Of a stretch of 26,294 nucleotides of DNA, positions 1 through 8,434 are shown piece by piece. Position 1 is the stretch's first letter. Every line of letters starts with the position of its first letter. This DNA comes from a virus. Made by a program: the position numbers and the translations under genes. The stretch is taken from IMG/VR virus record IMGVR_UViG_3300025890_000132, positions 1-26,294 of that record. One strand, 5' to 3'. The notes beneath the pieces are model-generated. The model was not told the DNA's origin, made no database searches, and saw only the letters and a program-made list of their open reading frames with translations.

Positions 1-605
1 GCGATACTGGTCAGATTACCAGTAAGAGTTGAGTGGACTACGTTGCCGTTGGTCCAGTCAGGAGCTGCGGCACCTGTAGCGGGACCGGTGATGGGAGTAA
101 AATACTGTTGCTTTGTCCAGGCGCGGGTAACATTGGTCTTGGCTGTGTTCGCGTCGAACGCCTGCACGGTCACGCCCAGGTCGCCGGTATCCAAGTGCCC
201 AGAGTGAGGCGACGCGGCCGCGAGGTGCGTGTCGTAGCTCGCGTGATTGAACGTCGACTCGTGCCCGGTTACCGGGTTCGGAATTGTGACGTCCGTTGAG
301 TCGGTGCCCGCGTTGTCGGTGGCAGTGACGCCGGCGCCGGTGAAATTGATATTCGTCCGCTGCGTGAGCGAAACGGTCTCGTCCTTCACGACGTGCGCCG
401 AACTGCCGGCGATTGCCGACCACGCGTTGTTTTTCCGCCCGTAGGTCGAGCCGTCGGCCGGCGCGTCCGAAAGGAACGTCGCGCTCAGATAGGTGCGCAA
501 CGCGGACATCAAAAACTTGAAGTTCGCCGAGCCGCGCTGCAACACGCCCTCGTCGGTATCGACCGGCGTCGTTGTGGTCAGCTCCGTGATTTTTTGATCG
601 GCCAT
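1..605 (-). CDS. Tail fibre protein, N-terminal part (runs off left edge)
   Basis: An ATG at 605 opens a frame that stays open for 201 codons to base 1, so the 3' end lies outside the window or, if the genome is circular, at the right end. The start overlaps the stop of the preceding 49-residue gene (TAATG). The N-terminus (MADQKITELTTTTPVDTDEG) is of the kind that links a fibre to the tail. A histidine-rich stretch follows (HESTFNHASYDTHLAASPHS), common in phage fibre stalks, and then WTKQQYF and W-x-NGNVV-x-STLTGN, typical of mosaic phage fibre modules. From about base 119 toward base 1 the codons become AT-richer (GGT, GCT, ACT, CTT), unlike the rest of the gene. The right-edge fibre ORF continues this frame exactly. 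A role as receptor-binding fibre is inferred. Confidence 0.8.
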   Translation of the reverse strand, partial: MADQKITELTTTTPVDTDEGVLQRGSANFKFLMSALRTYLSATFLSDAPADGSTYGRKNNAWSAIAGSSAHVVKDETVSLTQRTNINFTGAGVTATDNAGTDSTDVTIPNPVTGHESTFNHASYDTHLAAASPHSGHLDTGDLGVTVQAFDANTAKTNVTRAWTKQQYFTPITGPATGAAAPDWTNGNVVHSTLTGNLTSI

Positions 606-754
606 TACGTTACCTCGCCCCCTGGTTCGTCAGTCCACGAGCTGGCACTCGCGCCTTGCTCGACCCAGTTGTCGCCGCTCGAGCCGAGCACGATGCGCCC
701 GCCGTGCTCAAGCAACAGAAAATCGCCGCTTTCGAGAAGCAGGTACTCGTCCAT
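605..754 (-). CDS. Small fibre-associated protein, 49 aa
   Basis: A 49-residue ORF fits exactly between the collar-fibre gene and the next fibre gene. Its ATG overlaps the upstream stop (TGATG) and its TAA overlaps the next ATG (TAATG), which is strong positional evidence that it is translated. The first half carries a repeated Leu/Glu/Gly pattern (LLLESGD, LLLEHGG, IVLG), a short beta-type motif seen in small proteins and fibre segments of many phages. The second half is Gly/Ser/Asp/Glu-rich. No specific function is known. It may be a structural spacer or accessory of the fibre complex. Confidence 0.65.
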   Translation of the reverse strand: MDEYLLLESGDFLLLEHGGRIVLGSSGDNWVEQGASASSWTDEPGGEVT

Positions 755-1710
755 CACACCACCCCGGTATAGATGATTTTATTGAGCACGATGGTCGGCT
801 GCACGTTGGTGTGCGCCTCACCGAGCAGGCCGTCGGCCGAACCGTCGCCGGTGTTGGTCGCCGAGTTGTTGTTGACGTAGTCGCCGCCGCCGCCCTCTGC
901 GTTGTTGAACTGCTGCGCGCCCTGGTTCTCGGTATGAACGTGCGGCTGCATTTCCGCCTTTGTGATGGCGTGCTCTTCGACGCCACCAGCTGCACCGAGA
1001 ATCGTGCCATTGAGAGCGGGTTTCGCGGCCGCAGTGAGCCTCGAGGCCGCAATGCCGCCCATGTCGTCCTTACCGGCGACCACGCGGCCGCGGAGGTCGG
1101 GAACGTTGAACGTCGTCGAGCCGTCGCCGGCGCCGAACGTCGTGCCCACGACGCCGAAAAGCACCGAGTACGTTGTGCGCGAAATGGCCGCTCCGTCGCA
1201 CAAGACGAACTTGGACGGCGCCGCGCTGCCCGCGTAGTCGTGCACGGTGCCGACCGGCACGAGCGCATCGAGGAGCGCTTGCAACCCGGCGACCGACTGA
1301 GTCGAGGCGGCCGGATTGTCCGCCGGCAGACCGATAAAGCATTTCAGATCGCTATCGGCTTGGATGGTCCCGGAGTCGAGCGTAACCGTTACGAGAAACG
1401 ATCCGGCCGTGCTCGCGATTGTCCCGTAAATCGTGCCAGTGAGCGTCCCGGTTAGCTTTACGCGCCGGTTGGCGTAATACCGAGCTGAGAGCGTACCGGT
1501 GCCGCTGGCGTTGAAACTGTTCGCGCTCGCCCTCGAGACGCTGTCGCCAAAGTCTAGCCAGGGAATGTCCTCGGCAAGCCGGCGAACGCCGCCCATAACC
1601 GCGCGACCGCTGTCGTTCAGCTTCCCGGCCTGCATTCCTTCCGGGTAGCCGTCCGGCGCCGTCGCGTTGTTGCTCGCGTCGGTCGAGCTCCAGTGTCTAA
1701 CGTCGCTCAT
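754..1710 (-). CDS. Tail fibre with phage tail-collar domain
   Basis: A 318-residue protein. The C-terminal half (about residues 150-318) matches the phage tail collar family. It has a core of the form FVLCDGAAISRTTYSVLF, followed by GTTFGAGDGSTTFNVPDLRG, RVVAGKDDMGG, a HVHTEN histidine pair, and a C-terminal end with QPTIVLNKIIYTG. These are the hallmark blocks of collar-domain fibres in T4 gp12-like and many other phages. The N-terminal 140 residues are beta-rich and unassigned, and presumably attach to the virion. The ATG at 1710 overlaps the stop of the large ejection-protein gene (ATGA), so it belongs to the leftward late operon. It probably acts in receptor binding or fibre trimerisation. 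Confidence 0.88.
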   Translation of the reverse strand: MSDVRHWSSTDASNNATAPDGYPEGMQAGKLNDSGRAVMGGVRRLAEDIPWLDFGDSVSRASANSFNASGTGTLSARYYANRRVKLTGTLTGTIYGTIASTAGSFLVTVTLDSGTIQADSDLKCFIGLPADNPAASTQSVAGLQALLDALVPVGTVHDYAGSAAPSKFVLCDGAAISRTTYSVLFGVVGTTFGAGDGSTTFNVPDLRGRVVAGKDDMGGIAASRLTAAAKPALNGTILGAAGGVEEHAITKAEMQPHVHTENQGAQQFNNAEGGGGDYVNNNSATNTGDGSADGLLGEAHTNVQPTIVLNKIIYTGVV

Positions 1711-3680
1711 TGTCCGCCCCCCTGTTGTCCTGCAATGAGAGCCGGCAGCACGGCCGCCGGCGGAATCAGTCGAGCGCCGGCGCCCGTCGAGCTCGGCATT
1801 TCCGCGCTCTGCAACAGCTCGTCGAGTATGCGCCGCTGCTGTGCCGGGTCCGACTCGAGGAGCATCGCGCCCACCCGATCACGAACCGGGCCGCGCCCGC
1901 TCGGAGACGCCCGCAAGGCGAGAGCCAGAGCTCGCTTGTAAAGCTCGCCCATGTTACCGGTCGCCGCGTCCACAACCGCGGCTCGAGCTTCGTTCCCGAG
2001 CTCGCCTTGCCGGGCCTGCCTCGAGGCCGTTTGCGACCCGCGGAGCGTTTGGTTCATGGTCGCCTGTTGCTCGGTCAGTTGGTCGATACGCTCAAAAAAC
2101 TCGTCGGCCTCGGCTCGAGAGTCGAATAGCTCTCGAAAGCGTTTCTCGATACCGCGCTTGCGGAAGTGCTTCGCGCTGTCGTGCGTCCATCCGTCCGAGT
2201 CGAGCTTGTCCGTTATCGCTTGGCGCACGCCTTGGCGATACGCTACCTTGTCCGCGTCCGACATCCTCGAGAGCTTCGCGCCGAGCTCGTCGGCCGAGGT
2301 CCGAAAGAACGCTTGCCCGTCCTCGATCGCCTCGCGGAAGTTTTCGCCACTCGCCCAATACTGGCGAGCCTCGCGGAGCTTTGGGTTTGCCGCCGAGACT
2401 GCGTCCATCACGCGCTTGCGCAGAGAGGCAACGCTCCGTGCGTCTCCCGGCGCCGTCCGGGACAGGTTCGCGTAACTGCGGTCCAGATCGCGAATTATGT
2501 AGTCCCATCCCATGGTCGACGGTTCGGCACTGTCAAACAGGCCGCGGTCGAACGGTAATCCCTCGTCCTCGGCTAAATCCTCGGCCCGATCACGGAATGC
2601 CCTGTCCTGCCAGATTTTCTGCACGCGACGAGACTTCCAGAGCTCCTCGAGCTCCTTTGTCATTGGCGTATCGGCTGCGTAGGCCTCGCCGTACAGTCTC
2701 GGCGCCTCCTGGCTGCGCTGGCGCGCGAGACCGTCCATTGTGGCGGCCTTGCTGCCTGGACCGCCGACCGCGGCCTCGATTTCGTCCGCCTGAGCTCGAG
2801 AGCGCGGGTAAAGCGTGTCCTCGGCGAGCTGCCGAGTCGCGCCCGGTTGCTGTACGACGCCCTCGAGCTCGCCGCGCGGGCCGGCGCCAACGTCAGCGAG
2901 AACGGATCCGCGATTAGCGGCGAGAGCTGCTTTCGCGTCGTCAGGCGAGAGCCCGCTCTCCTCGAGCGCCGCGGCAACGCGACGGCTTGCCAGCACGTCC
3001 GGATCGATAGCGCCTCGAAGCGCCTGGACGCCGGACGCGACGCCGTCGACGACCGGGCCGAGAGCTGCTCCGGCAACTCCGCCGATTGCTGCACCTTTGA
3101 GCGACTCGCCCAGGACGTCCTCGAGCTCCTTCGCGTCGCCGGCGCCCTGGAGAGCTCCGCCGGTCGCTCCCGACGCTGCACCGGTGCCGGAAAGCAAGGC
3201 GAGACGCTTTTTCGTCGGTGCGGCTGCGATGCTTTGCACGACCCTCGAGCCGACGTTCGTCGCTCCCGCTCGAGCTGCTCCGGCGCCGCCAGTGACAAGG
3301 CCGCCGACCAGCTCGCCAGCGAAAGCCGTTTTCGGGTTTTCGTCCTTGTAACGAGCGTAGGCGTCCCGCTCTCCGTCGCGGTAAGCCTCATAACCTCGGA
3401 CCTTGTCCGCGTCGAACTCGAAATTCTCGTTCTCCATTCCCGGAACCGGCAAGCCGATCGCGTCGAAACCCTCGCCAGCCATGCCGCGGAGCTCGTCGAG
3501 AAATCCGAACGTTGCGCCCTGAGCGACGGCGGTCGCGGCTGTCGCGGAGGTCGGTCGGCTGTCGATGTTGAACGACGGATCGAGCCCGAGCTCCGTCTCG
3601 AGGCGCGCAATCATCGGTTGATTGCCTTCGCTCTTTGCTTGAGCGAGCGCGCCTTCGAGTTGTTCCTTCGTGTACTTCAC
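1707..3680 (-). CDS. Large putative DNA ejection (pilot) protein, 657 aa
   Basis: Starts at a GTG (3680) preceded by a GAGGTGA ribosome site five bases upstream. It begins just after the stop of the 347-aa gene. Residues about 120-220 hold several glycine/alanine-rich hydrophobic segments (GELVGGLVTGGAG, GTGAASGATGGAL, GAAIGGVAGAALGPVV), a glycine-zipper pattern typical of phage ejection proteins that insert in membranes. The rest is charged and alpha-helical. The C-terminus is again hydrophobic and Gln/Gly-rich (PPAAVLPALIAGQQGGGQ). Size, position between tail and fibre genes and composition fit the P22 gp16/gp20 or T7 inner-core type of virion protein that is injected with DNA. No lysozyme motif is seen. 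The assignment rests on composition and context rather than a clear homologue. Confidence 0.7.
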   Translation of the reverse strand: MKYTKEQLEGALAQAKSEGNQPMIARLETELGLDPSFNIDSRPTSATAATAVAQGATFGFLDELRGMAGEGFDAIGLPVPGMENENFEFDADKVRGYEAYRDGERDAYARYKDENPKTAFAGELVGGLVTGGAGAARAGATNVGSRVVQSIAAAPTKKRLALLSGTGAASGATGGALQGAGDAKELEDVLGESLKGAAIGGVAGAALGPVVDGVASGVQALRGAIDPDVLASRRVAAALEESGLSPDDAKAALAANRGSVLADVGAGPRGELEGVVQQPGATRQLAEDTLYPRSRAQADEIEAAVGGPGSKAATMDGLARQRSQEAPRLYGEAYAADTPMTKELEELWKSRRVQKIWQDRAFRDRAEDLAEDEGLPFDRGLFDSAEPSTMGWDYIIRDLDRSYANLSRTAPGDARSVASLRKRVMDAVSAANPKLREARQYWASGENFREAIEDGQAFFRTSADELGAKLSRMSDADKVAYRQGVRQAITDKLDSDGWTHDSAKHFRKRGIEKRFRELFDSRAEADEFFERIDQLTEQQATMNQTLRGSQTASRQARQGELGNEARAAVVDAATGNMGELYKRALALALRASPSGRGPVRDRVGAMLLESDPAQQRRILDELLQSAEMPSSTGAGARLIPPAAVLPALIAGQQGGGQ

Positions 3681-3684
3681 GCGA

Positions 3685-4728
3685 TCACCTCGTCACTTGC
3701 AGGCCGTTTATGAGTCCAGGTAGCCCGGGCATACGCCGGCGAGCCGGCTCCTTCGTCGGCGCTATGGCTAGCGCCTGCGCAGCCGTTGGCGTCTTTATGT
3801 ACGCATCGAGGGCCGCGTCGCTTACGTCCGTCGTCGTCGGCTTTTTAGTCGGTTTTTTCGGAGGCTGCCAGCCGCCGTACAACTTCCCGAGTGAGCCGAG
3901 CCGCGTCTCGAAATCGCCAATAAGCGCGCCCGGTGTCGGAATCGAGTCAAGCTCGATCTTTATGTCGTTGTCCGTGAGAATCCCGCTCGGTTGCTTGATG
4001 CGCGCTATCTTTTGCGCGAGGTCCCGCCGGCGTTGCTCCCATTCGACTTTTTTGTCCGAATCGTTCCACACGATGCGGTTGGCGCTTTGTGCGCTCGCGT
4101 GGTAGTCCGTCATTGCCTGTTTAACGTCGGCGAGCGCTTGAGCTTTCGCGTCCGCCTCCGTCGCTGCTTTCGTCGTCGCGGCGTTCGGCACGAAATGCGC
4201 TTTCAGCAACGCCGGCGTGCGAGCCGTTACGGCCGCCTTGCCCGGAGGCATTCCGCCGGCGATAAGTTCGGCCTCGAGCGCTGCAATACGCTGTTGCTCG
4301 GCGGCTCGTTGCCCGGCGGCGGCGTTCGCGCTGCTCGAGCGGAGGTTGTAGTCGCGATTGGACGTCAACACGCCGCGGTCGTACTCGCGCGTGCGCTGCT
4401 CCTGGTTGAACAGGTCGAGATTTTTGCGGTACTCGTGAGAGCGGTTCAGGTTGCCTTGGTCGCGACCGGCCTCCGAGCTGCGCCAGTTGTTGTCCTCGAC
4501 TCGGTTCGCCTGTTGCTGCTTAAGTCTCCAGAGCTGGAGCTCGTTCCCGAACTGGTCTTGTCTCGAGGCGTCGACGGCGCCCAGGCCGGACGCAAACCCG
4601 CCGGCGAACGTGTCGTCGCCAGAGAGCGCAGTGCCGGCGGCGCCGATCAACAACGGGATCAAGCCGGAGCCCGCTCGAGGAGCGGTCGGCATGCCAGGAA
4701 CAATTGGCGGCGTGCTTGCTTTCCACAT
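3685..4728 (-). CDS. Putative internal virion / ejection protein, 347 aa
   Basis: A 347-residue protein between two other candidate ejection proteins. A short hydrophobic glycine/alanine segment near the N-terminus (GLIPLLIGAAGTAL and GGFASGLGAV, about residues 22-52) is followed by a long Gln/Arg/Glu-rich helical region, likely coiled coil (about residues 55-160). A Lys/Pro/Thr-rich hinge (PPKKPTKKPTTTD) lies near residue 295. The start at 4728 lies 12 bases past the previous stop. Membrane-active N-terminus, helical body and neighbours support a role in DNA delivery across the envelope. There is no enzymatic motif, and a tail-assembly or structural role is an alternative. Confidence 0.6.
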   Translation of the reverse strand: MWKASTPPIVPGMPTAPRAGSGLIPLLIGAAGTALSGDDTFAGGFASGLGAVDASRQDQFGNELQLWRLKQQQANRVEDNNWRSSEAGRDQGNLNRSHEYRKNLDLFNQEQRTREYDRGVLTSNRDYNLRSSSANAAAGQRAAEQQRIAALEAELIAGGMPPGKAAVTARTPALLKAHFVPNAATTKAATEADAKAQALADVKQAMTDYHASAQSANRIVWNDSDKKVEWEQRRRDLAQKIARIKQPSGILTDNDIKIELDSIPTPGALIGDFETRLGSLGKLYGGWQPPKKPTKKPTTTDVSDAALDAYIKTPTAAQALAIAPTKEPARRRMPGLPGLINGLQVTR

Positions 4729-4740
4729 GGTTGCGGGTCC

Positions 4741-5592
4741 TTACGTTGCGAATGCGTGAGTGCCGAGCCCGGTCGGAACGCCAATCGTCGACGGGAAAAT
4801 ACCGCCGCCGCCGCTCCCGCCGCCGAACATTCCGCCGAGAGACGCGCCCAGCGAAGCGCCGGCTGGACCTCCGAGCGCAGTGCCGGCAGCTATGCCGAGG
4901 AGGCGACCTATGCCGGAGCTCGAGCTCGGTTGCGTGCTGGTTGTCGTCCCGCCGAGAGACGGAGCGAAGCCGCGCACAATCCCGGAGTAGCGCTCGAGGT
5001 CCATCCACGGCGCCTGCTGCTCGAACTGGTGCCGAGCGATGTTCTCGTCTATGCCTCGCTGCTCGAGGCCCATTTCGACGTTTCCGATCCGCGCGAGGTT
5101 CGCGCCCGGCGAATACTGCAAGGCGTCGATGCTTGGCATCATGCCTAGCGCCTGCATTTGGCGAGAGCGCTCGGCGTTGATCACGTTGCCGAGCTCCGAG
5201 GTCGCGCCTCGAGCGGCTGCCTCCGCGGTCAGCGAGCCGCCGGAGCCGCCGGAGAGCATGGCGTTCGAGTTGACCTGCGACGCGACCCGGTCGAGGCCCG
5301 GTTGCGCTAACTGCATGAGGTTATCGGGATTCAGGAAGTCGCCCGAAACGGTCTGGTTCCACAGGTCGAAACCCGGCTGCATGAACGCCCCGGAGCCGGC
5401 CGCCGCATCCGCCTGCATGCCGAGCCCGGCCGTCAGGTTTGCCGACGGGTCCGCGTAAGTCTGGCCCGGGAAGAACGTGCGCCCCTGGTCGAGCAACTGC
5501 CCGCCCGCCGTGATCGCCTTATTCGCGCCGGCGACGATAGTCGGATCGGCTTGAAACGATTGCGTTGCTTGCTTTGGTTTCTTTCCAAACAT
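4741..5592 (-). CDS. Putative DNA ejection / internal virion protein, 283 aa
   Basis: The ATG at 5592 overlaps the preceding TAA (TAATG), so this start is preferred to a longer frame reaching 5649. The protein begins with a basic MFGKKPKQ, has a long Ala/Gln/Asn-rich region, and ends in a Gly/Ser/Ala-rich hydrophobic tract (about residues 220-265: GIGRLLGIAAGTALGGPAGA and a GGGSGGGG run). That tract looks like a glycine-zipper membrane segment. Such proteins are common directly downstream of tail-tube or hub genes in podoviruses and are usually annotated as tail or injection proteins. Together with its two downstream neighbours it would form a three-protein ejection set. Function is inferred from context and composition. 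Confidence 0.65.
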   Translation of the reverse strand: MFGKKPKQATQSFQADPTIVAGANKAITAGGQLLDQGRTFFPGQTYADPSANLTAGLGMQADAAAGSGAFMQPGFDLWNQTVSGDFLNPDNLMQLAQPGLDRVASQVNSNAMLSGGSGGSLTAEAAARGATSELGNVINAERSRQMQALGMMPSIDALQYSPGANLARIGNVEMGLEQRGIDENIARHQFEQQAPWMDLERYSGIVRGFAPSLGGTTTSTQPSSSSGIGRLLGIAAGTALGGPAGASLGASLGGMFGGGSGGGGIFPSTIGVPTGLGTHAFAT

Positions 5593-6038
5593 TAGCCGCG
5601 CCACTCCATAACGTGAGCGAGCTCGCCGTAGCCGAGCCGCTGTAACCACTTACCCATTCCCGGTCGCGCAATCGCTCGAATCGAGTCGGCGCCGTGCTCT
5701 CTCGCCATGTCCTCGAGCGCTCTTTGAACAGTCCCGGACCATTCCCAGAACGATTCGCCACCAACCGCGAATACGGTCAGAGCGGTTCGGCCTTGTCCGT
5801 TCTCCTCGCGCCATTGCTCGAGGCCGACGGCGAGCGTCGCGACGAGTGTGTCGAGGTCGTCCGCCTCGTATACGAGCATCAGGACGCCGCCCAGCATGTC
5901 GTCGACGTCCGCTCCGCCGACATGCTCGAGCGCTCGCCCGATTTGCGCGCGAGCCTTTGCGAGCACGCTCTCGGGGAGCTGCCCGGCTCGAAACTGTCCT
6001 ATTACAAAGCTCGGCTGGCTTTCCGCGACTGCGTTCAA
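5592..6038 (-). CDS. GNAT-like internal virion protein (T7 gp13-like), 148 aa
   Basis: The best start is a TTG at 6038 that overlaps the preceding TGA (TTGA) with a GGAG ribosome site eight bases upstream. Longer in-frame starts would run through the previous gene. The protein contains GRTALTVFAVGG, then helical segments and GADSIRAIARPGMGKWLQRLGYGE. This resembles the C-terminal half of acetyltransferase-fold proteins that podoviruses carry near their ejection genes, such as the T7 gp13 type (A-x-GA-x-SI-x-A-x-x-RPGM-x-x-x-L-x-x-x-GY). Location just upstream of the ejection proteins fits an assembly or ejection role. An active acetyltransferase is less likely, because no clear acetyl-CoA binding loop is seen. 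Confidence 0.6.
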   Translation of the reverse strand: MNAVAESQPSFVIGQFRAGQLPESVLAKARAQIGRALEHVGGADVDDMLGGVLMLVYEADDLDTLVATLAVGLEQWREENGQGRTALTVFAVGGESFWEWSGTVQRALEDMAREHGADSIRAIARPGMGKWLQRLGYGELAHVMEWRG

Positions 6039-6337
6039 GGTATTTGCTCCAGTAGATAGCGGGATAGCCCGGCCATTCGTCGGTTGAGCTCCTGCCAGTC
6101 CGAGAGCTGGTTCGGCACGCGAGGCGCGTCTCCTGCTCCGCTGACGGCCTCGAGGACGGAGCTCGAGAACGACGCGCAACGTCGGTTGAGCTCGAGCCAA
6201 GACGCGGCCGGGTATGGGATAACGAGAGCATCCGCGCCCGTCTCCGCAATAGCGTCGCGGCTGAATTGCCAGCAACGCCGGTTGAGCTCCTGCCAGGAGC
6301 TGAGGCCCATCGGGATACCGAGAGTTTTTAGCGGCAC
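6035..6337 (-). CDS. Unknown protein with three W-x-ELNRR repeats, 100 aa
   Basis: Starts at a GTG (6337) eight bases after a GGAGG ribosome site and overlaps the next gene by TTGA. The protein holds three copies of a short motif: W15QELNRRCWQFSR, W47LELNRRCASFSS and W81QELNRRMAGLSR, spaced 32 and 34 residues apart. DNA at 6081-6098 and 6279-6296 is identical over 18 bases, so at least two copies look like recent duplications. I do not recognise the family. Position between the tail hub and the ejection genes suggests a small virion or assembly component. Each unit could be a helix that packs through Trp and Leu and exposes an Arg pair. Confidence 0.65.
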   Translation of the reverse strand: MPLKTLGIPMGLSSWQELNRRCWQFSRDAIAETGADALVIPYPAASWLELNRRCASFSSSVLEAVSGAGDAPRVPNQLSDWQELNRRMAGLSRYLLEQIP

Positions 6338-6338
6338 C

Positions 6339-7820
6339 TTATCGCCCTCCGCTCGGGCGTCCTTTCGGCTCGACGCCGAACGCCGACGACCAGGGAGGCC
6401 GGACCGTCACCCGGTAGCGCAGATAACGAGAGTCGACACGCGACTCGCATTCTCCGACGCTGTTCGGTTGTGTTGGCGGTTTGAACGTAACCGCGCCGGA
6501 CTGGCTCTCTCGGAAACCTATCTCGAGGTCGAGGTCGCCGCCTTCGATAACCGGGCGCACGGTGTCGATGTACGTGTTCCCGCCGCGCGTGTGCTGCATT
6601 TCCGCGGTTTCGAATACGGCCGTCCGCGCCTCTCCCGTAAAGAATGCCGCTTTCCCGTCGGCGTCGATGGCGCCAGATTGCAGGCCGCCGCCCTTCCAGA
6701 CTGGGTCGTCGAGCGACCCGGGAACGTCCTCGAGCGTCGCGTAAAGCGCGTCCAGGTCCTCGAGCGTGGTAAACGGCGTGCGCGACTCGGTCAGCAAGTG
6801 CACGGCCTCCTCGCCGAGCGCCCACTTCCGCGCGTTGATGTTGTACAGCGCGAGCTTGTTCGCCACTCCGCCGACGTTGCCCGAGCCCGGGTAACTGAAA
6901 ACGAGCGTTTGTTGGTCTTGCAGCACGGTCGCGGAGATGCTCTCCGGAAAGTCCTCGTCGAAGTCGGTTAACACTTCCTGGTCGATGCGCTCCTCGCCGA
7001 ATGGCTCCGACTGCCCGCCGGCCGTGACGCGGAAGCCGTCCTCGGACAAGTACCAGACTTTCCCGGCGTGCCGAAGAATGCCGCCCGGTGCGATCGTGCG
7101 AATGCCCTGCTCGACCTCGTCTATTTGGTAGGCCTGCGCGCTGTCACCGGTGAACGTCGCGCGCCAGATTGACCGATCGAGAAATACGATCGCGAACTCG
7201 CCGCCGACGACGCGCAGAATCTTCCCGCCTGTCGTGCTCTCGAGCTGCGTAAAGCCGGCCAGAGTCGACGCGCTCGGCGTCCAGTCGTCCGCGTCGCCAA
7301 CTGCGCACCAGCGGAGCCGGTTCGGCGTATGCCCGTCCGAATCGTTCACGTCGCCAACTAGGACCTGATTCCCGCGCACGACGGCAATGCTCGAGGCCTT
7401 AAGCGTGGAAACCAGATCGACCGCGTTCGCCGCTCCGAGCGTCCAGGCCTGCAAGTCGTTGGCGAGAGATGCTGCGAGAGCTCGTTGCCCGAACTGGACG
7501 AACTCCCAGCGAGCCGCGGACGCATACGCCGGCGTGCTGCGTGAAATGTCATTCCAGGAGCCGGAGCTCGCCAGATACAGGTTTCCGGCCGTCCCGACGA
7601 CGTTGTACGCCGTATCGCCGGCGGCCTTGAACGACGCCGCGCCCAGAGCTCGAGCGGAGCTCGGCAACGCGTCGGAGTAAACGACGAGCTCGGGCAGCGG
7701 GTCGTAGCCGCGGAGCCGCGGAATTACGTTCCGAGCAACTTCCATATGTTGCCCGGCAATGTCGGGAAGGTCCGGCGCTAGAGTGCCGAACTCGATCACG
7801 CCGAGCGACTCGTTCCTCAC
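6339..7820 (-). CDS. Tail hub / DNA-stabilisation-like protein, 493 aa
   Basis: The GTG at 7820 overlaps the adaptor stop (GTGA), so this start is preferred to a longer frame reaching 7931. The N-terminus (GVIEFGTLAPDLPDIAGQH, then EVARNVIPRLRGYDPLPEL) and a series of WD-like beta blocks (YNVVGTAGNLYLASSGSWND, FVQFGQRALAAS, AIVFLDRSIWRATFTGD, VWYLSEDGFRVTAGG, LALYNINARKWALGEEAV) match a widespread podophage tail family. Its architecture resembles the P22 gp10 packaged-DNA stabilisation / tail hub beta-propeller. It follows the adaptor gene, as expected for a protein closing the tail below the portal. The tail assignment is firm; equivalence to gp10 is inferred from order and architecture. Confidence 0.72.
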   Translation of the reverse strand: MRNESLGVIEFGTLAPDLPDIAGQHMEVARNVIPRLRGYDPLPELVVYSDALPSSARALGAASFKAAGDTAYNVVGTAGNLYLASSGSWNDISRSTPAYASAARWEFVQFGQRALAASLANDLQAWTLGAANAVDLVSTLKASSIAVVRGNQVLVGDVNDSDGHTPNRLRWCAVGDADDWTPSASTLAGFTQLESTTGGKILRVVGGEFAIVFLDRSIWRATFTGDSAQAYQIDEVEQGIRTIAPGGILRHAGKVWYLSEDGFRVTAGGQSEPFGEERIDQEVLTDFDEDFPESISATVLQDQQTLVFSYPGSGNVGGVANKLALYNINARKWALGEEAVHLLTESRTPFTTLEDLDALYATLEDVPGSLDDPVWKGGGLQSGAIDADGKAAFFTGEARTAVFETAEMQHTRGGNTYIDTVRPVIEGGDLDLEIGFRESQSGAVTFKPPTQPNSVGECESRVDSRYLRYRVTVRPPWSSAFGVEPKGRPSGGR

Positions 7821-8434
7821 GGTGTCACGCCTCCTCGAGTCATGGAAAGCGCTCGACCGCCTCGAGAGCGCCGGGCGCGCTTGTCGGCCTCGTTCACTGC
7901 GTCGACGGCGCCGAGGTAGCCGTTCGCCCAAGTGTCGATCCGGTCGTCGTTCTTCAAGTAGGGCTCGGCCTGCATCAGCGCGCCGTATAGATAGACGTCC
8001 TCCGCGTTTTCCGAAAGCCAGTTAGTCGACGCTGTCGCGAGCGATTCGAAAGGCCCGTAATAAACCATTTCGATAGACGTTGTCCGCGGTACAACGGCGT
8101 CGAACTCGAGCTCCCGGTGCACGCAATAGCTCGTCGGGTTTCCGCCCGACGTGCTGCGGACCGAGAGCGAGTCCGGCTCGGTTTCGTCAAGCGGGATCGG
8201 CTCTCCGCTGTCGTTCACGAGCCTGAGCGTCCGGAGCTCGAGGTAGTCGTTCGGCAGTGAGATAAAGCGCGTCGCCTCGCCTGTCGTCCGGGCGCGCTTG
8301 CTCATTTGACGGATGCGGACGTCGCGACGAATGCGAACCTCGGCGAGACGGATAAACGACGGGATAACGGCCGTGAGAGAGTCTTTCGCCAGCCATGCCG
8401 CAACGTCCGCCTGGAGCGTCGTGTAGTCGGTCAT
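7817..8434 (-). CDS. Head-tail adaptor protein (SU10-adaptor-like), 205 aa
   Basis: The ATG at 8434 overlaps the preceding stop (ATGA); a longer frame to 8530 lies inside the upstream gene. The N-terminus, DYTTLQADVAAWLAKDSLTA then VIPSFIRLAEVRIRRDVRIR, is the signature of the phage adaptor family found in SU10-like and other podophages (W-L near residue 14, IP-x-FI-x-LAE-x-RI-x-R). A conserved FISLPNDYLELRTLRL block and an Asn/Glu/Asp segment (NWLSENAEDVYLYGALMQAE) follow, also typical. The adaptor ring binds beneath the portal and connects to the tail hub encoded directly downstream. The Arg/Gly-rich C-terminus (RSRGGRALSMTRGG) is probably flexible. Confidence 0.82.
   Translation of the reverse strand: MTDYTTLQADVAAWLAKDSLTAVIPSFIRLAEVRIRRDVRIRQMSKRARTTGEATRFISLPNDYLELRTLRLVNDSGEPIPLDETEPDSLSVRSTSGGNPTSYCVHRELEFDAVVPRTTSIEMVYYGPFESLATASTNWLSENAEDVYLYGALMQAEPYLKNDDRIDTWANGYLGAVDAVNEADKRARRSRGGRALSMTRGGVTP

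Noticed and set aside
1841-2917. Long plus-strand frame of 358 codons opposite the large ejection protein
   Set aside because: Arg/Pro/Ser-rich composition typical of an antisense shadow in GC-rich DNA, no domain, no plausible ribosome site, and full overlap with a well-supported minus-strand gene.
3991-5148. Plus-strand frame of 385 codons across two ejection-protein genes
   Set aside because: It spans the junction of two opposite-strand genes and has the Arg/Ala/Glu bias of a shadow frame without recognisable motifs.
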